Shown here in pieces: positions 55,020 to 64,000 of a stretch of DNA of 64,000 nt. The first letter of the stretch is position 1; each line of letters starts with the position of its first letter. Under the pieces are notes generated by a model. That model saw nothing but the letters and a program-made list of their open reading frames with translations. It was not told the origin of the DNA and did not search any database. The position numbers were made by a program, and so were the translations under genes. The DNA is from Cladorrhinum sp. PSN259 (lineage: Eukaryota; Ascomycota; Sordariomycetes; Sordariales; Podosporaceae): contig MU867100.1 in NCBI GenBank assembly GCA_033725935.1, positions 304,873 to 368,872 on the forward strand, given 5' to 3'.

Positions 55020-57175
55020 AGGGGGGCCCTACCAATACTTTGTCGCCTTCAGCAAGCTCCGCATTGATAGCACCAATTTGCTCCTTTTTCTCTTTGTGTT
55101 GCGCTTTAATCACATCAACTTCTTCCTTCAAAACTTTGGCCTTCTGAAGTAGCTCATCCTTCGCAGACGCATCAACCGGTTGGTCTTTCCACCAACGGCC
55201 AGTTCCGAACTGCATCGTTCGCGTGGAAACAGCATCAGGACCGTATTCTCTCCTACGGGTGATGCGACTGAACTTGTTGCCAGTTGCAAATTGAGTAATT
55301 ATGTCACCCTCACGAATGCGATGATATTGCTCATCGGATATCTCCTGAAGGGCAACCCCAGATGCATGCAGCTTCTTCTGAAAGCAAAGCATAGCCAGCA
55401 CTGGCTCCGGTCCATCTAGATAGTCTATCGCATACCCATCCAGTCCTAAAACTGGCAGCTGCTCCTTTGGTAAGGGTGGTTGGAAGGAGCTCAAGGGTTT
55501 GATGCTGCCCCGAATCGACACAGAGAGCCCCATCTCTCCAATGAACTGGTTCATGAGTTTCTTTTGGTCGTTGACGGTCTGAGTTGTGAAACATATGAAG
55601 TCGTCCTTCTGCAAGAGGGCTTGAACGACGTCTGAGTAACGATCATCCTTGACTGAACATGTGAGCACAGGGGGACCGAAGACCTCCTTCTCAAACTGGC
55701 CCTGGTTTTCAGCCAGCCACTCCCATCCTCGAGCCACATCGGGATTGAAGCTTTTTAGCAAGTGAACACGTTGGCCTTGTTGAGTTTCTAAGTCGTCCAG
55801 TTGGCCTTGTATCAGCTGGGTTTCTCTTATCTTGCCTTTGCCCTGTTCGACAAGTCCCGCTAGCTCTTGATGTAAAGCTGTCAACTGCGTAGACATTTCC
55901 CGCTGCTTATGCTCTTGTTCTCTCTGATTTGCAAGGTTAAAAACGGAAGACTGCTTTGGGAAAAGACTGAGAAATGAAGTGTCTTACTATTTTCTCTCTG
56001 TGATCTGCAGGATTGAAATGGTTTGGCTTTGAATTGTAGTTCCCCTTCAAGTCGGTGATTCTTTTTGAGATCTTACTCTTTTCTTTTCTTTTGGTGTCGA
56101 AGCTTGTTTTTTCTTGTTCCTGGGCCAACTCGCAGTCGACAAGTTTGGCGTTGGCAACGTCGACTCGGTGAAGTGCATCGTCTGCGGCTTTTTCAGCGGC
56201 CTGAAGTCGCTGTTTCCTGTCGGCAACCACCAATTTGATTTGGTCCCGATACGCCCTCTTATTCGTTTCTGCTTGGAGGGTGGGTGCGACCCTCTCGTCA
56301 AGCCAATCTCTCTCCTTCTCGGCCTTGACTTTGGCCTTCTTGGCCTCTTTGAACTTTGCCCGGGCATCATTATAGGTGATGATTGGTTGAAGGGTCTCCA
56401 ACTTTCCGATCTGTTCCTGAATCGCCCTTCTCTCCCGAAGCTTTTCGACATCTGCTTGTAGCACTTGCTGGCGGGCTTCCATCTTGCGAACATCCTCACG
56501 AGTTTTCTCCGTGCTGACTTGCGCCTCTTGCTGAAGCTTGAAGAGCTTCTTGAGCTCAACTTGCCAATCAATCATCTCTTGCGGAGCAGCTGCCTGCAAT
56601 GTCTTCTGGAGTAGGTCAACAGGACTGATTCCTGCGAACTCGGCCACCCGGTCTTGCGGCAAAAATTGACATAAATTATCGATCTGAATGCGAAGCGACC
56701 GCATCAACTTTTGAATGTCCTTTAGATTTGCTCGCTCTCCGTTGATTGTAAATCGGCGATTGTTGTCTTCTCGTTTAATGCAAAGGCCGACCACGTAGTT
56801 TCTGCCCTGCCCGGGTTGTCCTTGAAGCTCGACCTCAATTTCGGCTTCATCGCTACCGTGCTTGACGAACTCGCCAACTGCGCTGGCTCGACCGAGGACG
56901 CTTGATGGGTAGCCCAAGCCCAAGCAGATTGCACAAACAAACGAGCTTTTTCCTGTGCCGTTTGGCCCGATTATCATGTTCAGATTGGGCCCCAAGGAAA
57001 ACTCTGCCTCGTGGTAGGTGACGAAATTCTTGAGCTTCACCCGAACAATTGCACCTGGTTGAAATTCGGTTCTGTTGGTTGGACGTTGCGAGTGGGCTTG
57101 GTTGAATCCCTGAGGTTCGCCGTCAGAGCCATCGTCGGAGCTTCCGCGCCGACGGCGGGGGAATCGGTCTCCCAT
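53733..57175 (-). CDS. SMC5: Smc5, subunit of the Smc5/6 complex, 1083 aa
   Basis: With Smc6 and the Nse proteins, Smc5 handles recombination intermediates and replication stress. Exons are 57175-55988, 55923-55033, 54957-54885 and 54832-53733. Introns are 64, 75 and 52 nt; all junctions close in phase. For the last intron the nearer AG at CTGACAG would bring a TGA, so the CTTCCAG acceptor is the right one. A short basic/acidic N-tail (PRRRRGSSDDGSD) precedes the ATPase head. Walker A is GPNGTGKSS (70-78) and a Smc5-typical CQFLPQDRVAEFAG follows. Coiled-coil arms flank a hinge around ~430-620 (VFGPPVLTCSVKDDRYSDVV, LGLDGYAIDYLDGPEPV). The C-head has the signature SGGERAVST (975-983) and Walker B with FRVVDEINQGMDP (~998-1010). 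It ends in ALKGY. Intron 2 carries a GT/GA microsatellite. Confidence 0.96.
54990..55020 (+). repeat. GT/GA compound microsatellite inside SMC5 intron 2
   Basis: About nine GT units followed by about six AG units. On the coding (minus) strand it reads as a CT then CA tract near the donor end of a 75-nt intron. Length changes here would alter intron size but not the protein. Confidence 0.9.
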
Positions 57176-58428
57176 GGTTAGCAGATTGTTGAGTCCACAG
57201 TGCTGGCGAAATCTCTGAAAAAAGAGTAGATAAGCGCAGGAAACAGGTAATTAATGACCCCCTGCCTGCGCAACTGCGGGGTGGAAGTGCGCTTGTCGAT
57301 CAACCTGAAATGTGAGGTGGTGGGTGGTTCGGTAGATGTTTCCAGAACGCGACGCGTCCGCCCTCCAATTAATTAATTCAGCGGCCATTGAAGTGGTGTC
57401 ACACCCGTGATCACGTGGTTCCGTGGGCCTGGATCACCCATGTCTTTCAAAGTGTGGACATACGAGTTGCTTGTCTTGATCGTGGAGAACTTCAAGCTGC
57501 AATCTGTAAGTCATCAACCTGGACCACTTAGATCGGTCGAAAGCGTGACTTTACGTCTTGATTGTTCCAGCTCATTTCGACATACATGCCGTCAGTTCGG
57601 TAATTGGATCGGATGGAAGAGGCGTTGATTAGGGAGGTTTTCGGTATGCTTGTTTCGTTGCCGGGTGAAGAGGAATTGCGGAAATCAACGTCTCTACATT
57701 CCAGACGGCAATTTCAAGTTTCCTCAGGTGGTCAGAATTACCGAGGAAGTCAGTCCTCGAATTGTGACTTGCCCACCATCTCGACTAAAAACTGCGAGTT
57801 GAAACTTGAGCTTGATGGCTCAAATGAGTATATCTTTCACATCTCGTGTTTTTAGAAACCTTCGTTGTAGGCAAGGGCATCTTGGTTTTCTGGATGATGG
57901 GATTGGGGTCTGGAATTCTTGGAATTAGTGTTCCTCCCTCGGTATCTTGCAGGTCTTCAGGCTCCCTGTGCTGGTATACCTGGTCGTTCCTTCCATCTGT
58001 CCTTGCCGTGTCAAATGCCAACCGTCCTTAACCCGCCAATTTGGCTCGACCAAAACATCAGAGAAAAATCAGACCAAATCCCCCACCCATTTCACTTCCA
58101 AGTTGTTTTGTTTTCACGGAACCTGCAAGCTGCGACACCATCGAAGGCCCTGCACGTCAACCGACAACCACAGCCCACGCATTTCTTGCTGCTGGAGCTC
58201 TCTGTTTTGTTTCCTTGGCTTACATCGTTTCCCAATCATCCGCAGCCGCCCTGAGGCACTTGCCCACACTTGCCAGTGGTCAGTCGTTTATTCCTTCTCC
58301 TCTCTCTGACCTCTTCTCGTGTTGCCTCGTCCTCAAAGCGACCAAACGCGCCCTAGCACTCGATTCATCTGCTTGCAACACTCCCCTAGGGTCGATCATG
58401 TACTAGAACTTCGCTTATTCCCTTGCCA
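57176..58428. other. Divergent promoter region of SMC5 and the kinase
   Basis: 1.25 kb between divergent starts. Several plus-strand frames (57407-58406) overlap without motifs. The right ~400 bases are C-rich and CT-rich, as in long fungal 5' UTRs; the kinase mRNA may have an extended leader here. Confidence 0.5.
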
Positions 58429-61400
58429 ATGGATCGCCACAGCGCATCCCACGTCTCGCTGGGTCGCCAGCCATTGGGCGATGCAACCAAGAGAGTCAAC
58501 AATGCCAATATTGGGAACACCGCCGGTCAAAGCCATGTAGTCAATGACAAGAACTACACCCTTAAGTCCAAAACGGCCACTCGAGGACGCTCAAACCCTC
58601 CTCTTACCACTACATCCAACCCGCCACAGCCCGATCATCGAGGACATCTCCATGCTGCACCTGTCCCGAAAGCAATGACAGACTCGATCCCAGTCAACCC
58701 GGACTATTACGATACACATGACCCTCGGCGTATCTCACAGTTCTCAAATGTCTCTTCAAATGCTTCGAGCACCCGCCAGTTGAAGACTCACATCGGTCCC
58801 TGGCAGTTGGGCAAGACGCTAGGAAAAGGATCTTCGGCCCGAGTCCGTCTTGCCCGTCATCGTATCACTCAGCAACTAGTCGCAATCAAGATCGTTTCCA
58901 AGAGCACAGCTCACATCAACCAAGCTGGAAGCTTGGCCAACTTGGACCACCTTGAGCGTAGGAAGCCACCCACCCCGGGGAATGATGGGGGAGTTCGCCG
59001 GATGCCCCTCTCGATCGAACGAGAGGTAGCGATCCTCAAGTTGATCGAGCATCCAAACATCATCCAGCTTCTTGACATCTGGGAGAATCGATCCGAGATG
59101 TGAGTTTAGCTGTTCAACATCAAATGATGCTTCGCGCTAACATCCTATCTAGCTACATGGTTACTGAATATGTCGAGAAAGGAGACATGTTTGAGTTCAT
59201 CAACTGGAACGGAGCCCTCAACGAGGATGAGGCTATGTTCTACTTTCGTCAAATCATGGGCGCTCTTGAGTATTGTCACTCGCTCAACATTTGTCACCGG
59301 GACCTCAAGCCAGAAAATATTCTTCTGAAGGGGAATGGTCAGGTCAAGATCGCTGACTTCGGCATGGCTGCGTTGCAACAAAATCCACACCATCAGCTTC
59401 AGACTGCCTGTGGAAGCCCACATTATGCGGCCCCCGAACTTCTCCGCCACCAGCCCTACAAAGGGTCTGCTGTCGACATTTGGAGCATGGGTGTAATTTT
59501 GTACGCCATGTTAGCTGGGCGTCTTCCCTTTGACGACCCCGACATGAACATTATGTTGGCTAAGGCTAAGCGTGCCGACTACGTGATGCCACGGCATCTG
59601 AGCGTGGAAGCCCAGGATCTCATCCACAGAATTCTGATCGCCCAACCTGCTCATCGTATCACTATGAAGAACATGTGGAAGCATCCTCTCGTCAGAAAGT
59701 ACGACTACTTGGACGAGTACCTCAATTGGGATGGACAGCCACAGGCTTCTCAACGGCACAGCAATATTCCGCCAATCCCTCCCGACCAGGTGGATGAACA
59801 AATCCTAAGACAACTTAAAGCGGTCTGGCACGCATATTCAGAGGCAGATATAAAAGTCAAACTGAACCAGGAGAAGTAAGTTAACGTTGTCTTCGAAACC
59901 TTGGAGTTTTTTCTAACAAACAAACAAATTAACAGGCCGAATGATCAGAAGCTGTTCTACTCGCTGCTCTACAAGCATCGCGAGGTTCAACTGGAGAATT
60001 ACAACAACAACGTTCCCATCTCGAAGAGTGATTTTCACCATCTCAAGCCACCCAACTGGAGCAAGCGCATCTCAACTTGCCAGTTCACACAGCCAGGGCG
60101 CCATGGCCAACGTACAGTGTCGAAGTTTACGGTTATTTCCAACGTTCCGGATATGGATGAGACTGGTACTATACGTAGCTATGACCCGTACAATGCCTCC
60201 CGAGTCTTTCCAACCGGCCCACAGGCCAGTCATGCCAAGATCATTGTTCACCGGAACGATACCCCTGAGCTCGGTGTTGGCCCATCCCCTGCCTCCGTCT
60301 CGCATTCATATCGCTCCTATCGATCAGGGGGTGGCTCGACGAGGCAGAGGAGTCGCATGAATTCCCAGCGTACCGCCACTTCAAGCAACTTGAGGTCACC
60401 GGGCGGTTCTATGACTTCGCTGCGAAGTTACACGAGCACACCTCGGGCTCGAGTTAATCCGCGTCGCTCAAAGCGTAATGTCGACTTCTCTGTTGTCCGC
60501 AACCGTGGCCAGAATTCTCTTCGCGGCCGGCCCGGCTCCCTTGTTGGCTCAGCCAGTGTCGCAGGTGATAACACAACCTATGATCGAACAAGTCCTCGCA
60601 AGCAAGTCAACAATAATAGAGCGACCGTGACGCAATCTATGGCTGATATGGATGAATCTAAACTTCGGGGGCTTATTTGGACCGAGGAGCTGCAACAGCT
60701 GAACACCCGCATTGCACGAGACTGTGATGAGGCTTTCCGTAGCTCTTTATTGACTTCAGAACCTTCTGAGGCGGGCATCTATGAATGCGAAGCAAGCCCA
60801 TTTACGCTTACCCTCGGCACAGAGTCTACCGGCGTTTCGACATATCAGCTGAATGGCAGTATCGCAAGCTCCCATCGATATGATAGTAGACCGCTCCCTC
60901 CAGTACCTTCACAGGCCACTGTGTCTCCTTTGTCAATTCGCAAAGATAACCTTCACATCGAGCCCCTGCGTCAAATTAACAAAATCTCCGCTCTGGACCC
61001 AGGCTCGAGCATTTATCTGCCGGAACGTCGAACGGTCTCTGATCCGCTGTATAATCGCTCTACTAAAGAGGCAAATAAACTGCCATCTATCTTTGAGAGC
61101 ACTCCAGAAGAGTGGAACAGAAACAGCTCTAGTGACAAGCATGATGTAACCCTGGAATTTGCGGAGACGCCTGCTCGTATTAAGAACAAGGGCTTGGACT
61201 ACCTGGCCAGGGCTGAGAATACTATCAGGGTGGTCAACTCACCATCTGCAACTGGGAATAATGTCGCCGCAATGCCAGAGCCACTCAATGTACGCAAAGT
61301 GTCACGGAATCCCGGTTCTCTCAAGCCAATCTTGGAGCCATCGGTGATGCAGTCGCGTAGGCACGCATCTGACACAGGACCCCAGACAGTCTCACCCACG

Positions 61401-62293
61401 GATGAGCGTTTCAGTGATACTACTGTTCAACCCAAAAAGAGGACTGTGTCTTGGTTCAAGCGTACGTCCAAAGAAGTGGTTAGTGGCTCGGATTTTACAG
61501 CCAACAGCACCCGTGTCAACGAGTCTGCCGCCGACTCGGACATCGCCAAGGCAGCCAGATCTGTTTCGAGTTCAACGCAAGAGTCTTCTTCAGAAACTCG
61601 TGCACATAAGAAGAAGTCGTTTAACTTGTCGTTCTGGAAGAGCAACAAACCCGATGGCAAAATGTCGCTCGGGGGGTCTGAATCTGATGAAATCTCCATT
61701 CATGATGACGAGAAGTCCAAAAAGAAGGGGCGCGCCAACAAAGCACCAAGCGTCGTAGGTGGTGCTGGTCGAAGCGTCTGGTCTGACAGCGACGCTGGTA
61801 CTCGGCAGATTGAAGTGCAGCAGAACTGGCTTGCTCGCCTCTTCCGTGTCAAGCCAGCAATGCGCTATCTCTGCTTCAGTATGGCTAAGCGACGGGCTCG
61901 CCAGGAAGTGGCAATTCTTCTTCGCGACTGGCGTAGGTATGGGATTAAAGACATTGAAGTGGACAAGGAGCGCAATATTATCTTTGCCCGTGTGGCAGCA
62001 AAGAACCGTAAGTTGTGGTCCGTGATGTCTTTGAGCTACTGTATTAATGCTAACCAATAAATCTCTTTCTAGACCTTAATCTTAAGGAGGTCTCATTTGC
62101 TGTTGAACTCATGACGGTGATTGAGCATGGCAAGCGGAACCAGTTGAGCATTGCCCGCTTCACACAAGAGAAGGGCGCTGCCAGCAGCTTTCACCGGGTG
62201 GTAGACGCCATCAACTCGTTGTTTCAGAGCCGTACCCTTGTAATCACTGATAGGCGGAAGGTCGGTATGATGATCAAGACGCTGAATTCTTGA
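58429..62293 (+). CDS. Hsl1/Gin4/Kcc4-type septin-associated Ser/Thr kinase, 1228 aa
   Basis: Kinases of this AMPK-related branch link septin assembly to mitotic entry by restraining the Wee1 homologue. Four exons: 58429-59099, 59153-59875, 59936-62007 and 62073-62293. Introns have GTGAGT, GTAAGT and GTAAGT donors. The start ATG follows TTGCCA. Residues 1-120 are disordered. The kinase domain (~124-405) has the Gly loop GKGSSARV (132-139), Lys154 in VAIKIV, HRDLKPEN (272-279), DFG (292-294) and APE (317-319). It carries a 25-residue insert after the Lys strand (ERRKPPTPGNDGG). A ubiquitin-associated-like segment follows (DEQILRQLKAVWHAYSE), then ~700 Ser-rich disordered residues. The C-terminus (~1070-1228) is a KA1-like membrane-binding domain (RRARQEVAILLRDWRRYGI, EVSFAVELMTVI, FHRVVDAINSLF). 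Which of Hsl1, Gin4 or Kcc4 it matches cannot be told; filamentous fungi usually have one. Confidence 0.93.
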
Positions 62294-63904
62294 TCAAGGG
62301 CATATCTCCTCCTTTCTTTGCAAATTGCTTTTCTATTACCTCTCCGTCTTCGAAACTTGGCTAGGCGTTTGGCAGCTCTATTAATGCATATGGTGTAGGT
62401 GCTCAGGGTTGCTTTCAATCTGGGTGGCGGTTCTGGATTGGATTTTCAGCGCGTCGGCTTGGTTACCAACCTATCTCTAGTATCAGCATGTGCTTGTCAT
62501 ATATTTGATACACATTAATACGTGTTGGTTGAGGGTCCTGGAAGCCGTGTAGAGATACATAGTTTTTCGTTGTTCAAGTAGATACCCGGTTTGGAGGTTG
62601 TATAGTTACCTGTAGCCAGACGAACACAGACTTAATGTAATTTTGTTTTCTTACAACTGCTTCTATCATCATGTATAGGCTTCAGAAAGCTCCTTAATAC
62701 GAATAACATTATCCATGAAGGCATCAAAATGGTAAACTCGAGTATACTATGATCAATAAATACACGCCACGGCACGGCACTATTTTGCGTCTTGATACTT
62801 CTAATCTACGTACTCGCTACTTCTCTTGGGGGGGTTTTACCCTTTTCTTTGTCTCTGTTCGGTTTATGTACTTATCGGGAGATTGACCTGTGAGATGGTT
62901 ATTGAAGCCATCGCCTGAGGAATTACATCATCTTTTTCATTTTCTGAAGGAATCATTTTTGCGACCTTGGTTTCTTCCTTCACTCTTTTCCTTCTTGAAT
63001 TCTTTGTCAGGTGTGTTTCTACTGCTGCTATCTGACCATAAATGGTGATATTACGAATCCTTCAGTATCGATGGGAGAAGCTCGACATTGGCAGGTATTT
63101 TCCTTATCCTGTTTGTAGACAACACAGAGTGTGTTACCTGGCCATACCCATTTCTGAAAACCATTTTGCCTATGATTCAATGCCTTTTTTCTTCTTTTTT
63201 TCTTCTCGATACTTGCATCTCTCGAATTGCGAAGAGGCAGAATGCAACAGAACAATACCAGACATAACTTGATGTTTGCAGACACAGGTGCCGGAATTTG
63301 ATGGTTTGTCGCCATGAAGCGCCTCAATTAGCTCATGGCTCATTTAAAGCATCTATTTTTTTCTTCTCTTATTGCAGGCTTGTTTTATTTGTATATCCAT
63401 CGTTATAACTACTTAATATGTGTGTAATATACTTATCTAGCCATAAAAGTCAATAGGAGAGGCAGCGGGGATGTCCGCCTTACTGGGTAAGCAGTTAGGA
63501 ATGCGGACTCGGAAATTCAGGGGTTTGTTTTGATGGGTTGCTCGGGCAGCTAGTTAATCGATGAGGCTCTGGCTAGTTCTGTTTCTTCAATCTAAATTGC
63601 CGGGGACATTTTCCGGTTGGTCAGGGATACATACCCATATAATCGGTTTGTGGCCCCCCTCAGAAGGGGTTTCTGACTGTGTCGTGTGTTAACACGGCGA
63701 GTGAAATTGTATATGTAGTCGTCTTATATTCTACCCTTTCCGGGACGGTACGCATGGGGGGATAACGAGTATAAAAACTGACCAACAAGTCCCCAATCGC
63801 AGCGACGCTCACCTCGGCCGTATCACAACAAGCTTGCACTCGTGTAATTACCATCGAATACCTAAATACCTTTGCACGTGTTATAAAATGCACCTTACCA
63901 ACCG

Positions 63905-63905
<1 letters not shown>
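62294..63905. other. Intergenic, no gene seen
   Basis: 3' UTR of the kinase gene, then 1.6 kb without a supportable frame. A T/C-rich tract at ~63185-63215 could belong to a promoter of a gene lying beyond the window. No tRNA or repeat recognised. Confidence 0.45.

Positions 63906-64000
<95 letters not shown>
63906..64000 (+). repeat. Poly-G terminal tract, probable sequencing or assembly artefact
   Basis: About 95 G with a single C at 63970, running to the window edge. Two-colour short-read chemistry calls dark cycles as G, so poly-G at a contig end is a known artefact. It is not a TTAGGG-type telomere. Confidence 0.85.

Overview
The window is nuclear DNA of a filamentous ascomycete (Pezizomycotina, most likely Sordariomycetes). 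Three things point to this. The genes carry short introns of about 50-80 nt, with GTAAGT/GTATGT-type donors and CTAAC or CTGAC branch sites a few bases before the acceptor AG. The gene set consists of fungal orthologues (Chs5, Las17/WASP, Sen1, Rad1/XPF, Smc5, a Hsl1/Gin4-type kinase). The intergenic DNA is rich in homopolymers. The right edge is a pure G tract, so it is probably a contig end and not biology. All gene models below were spliced by hand; in every multi-exon case the exon phases close and the total coding length is divisible by three.

Layout. Positions 1-24,100 are gene-poor. I can support only three genes there: a small two-exon orphan (1076-1583, minus), a 726-residue intracellular protein with a chymotrypsin-like peptidase domain and an apparently intact His/Asp/Ser triad (7550-9792, plus), and an Est1/Smg-family protein with a zinc-finger-like N-terminus (14754-17187, minus). 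The rest of this half is AT/GC-patchy spacer with C/G/T homopolymer runs, a microsatellite and one sharp hairpin, and has no convincing coding.

Positions 24,100-62,300 are gene-dense with short spacers. In order: a mitochondrial Mgr3-like TPR protein (-), a multi-span membrane protein (+), SEN1 helicase (+), a disordered coiled-coil protein (+), a C-factor-like SDR (+), CHS5 (-), eIF1A (+), LAS17/WASP (-), a 69-residue small protein (-), RAD1/XPF (+), an 80-residue probably dual-lipidated membrane protein (-), SMC5 (-) and a Hsl1/Gin4-type kinase (+).

Functionally, four genes belong to genome maintenance or RNA-DNA processing (Est1-like, SEN1, RAD1/XPF, SMC5). Three belong to polarity, cell wall or septation (CHS5, LAS17, the septin-associated kinase). 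Eukaryotic genes are transcribed singly, so this is neighbourhood and not an operon. The Rad1/small-protein, Chs5/eIF1A, Smc5/kinase and Mgr3-like/membrane-protein pairs are divergent and probably share promoter regions. I see no CRISPR, rRNA, tRNA or intact transposon.
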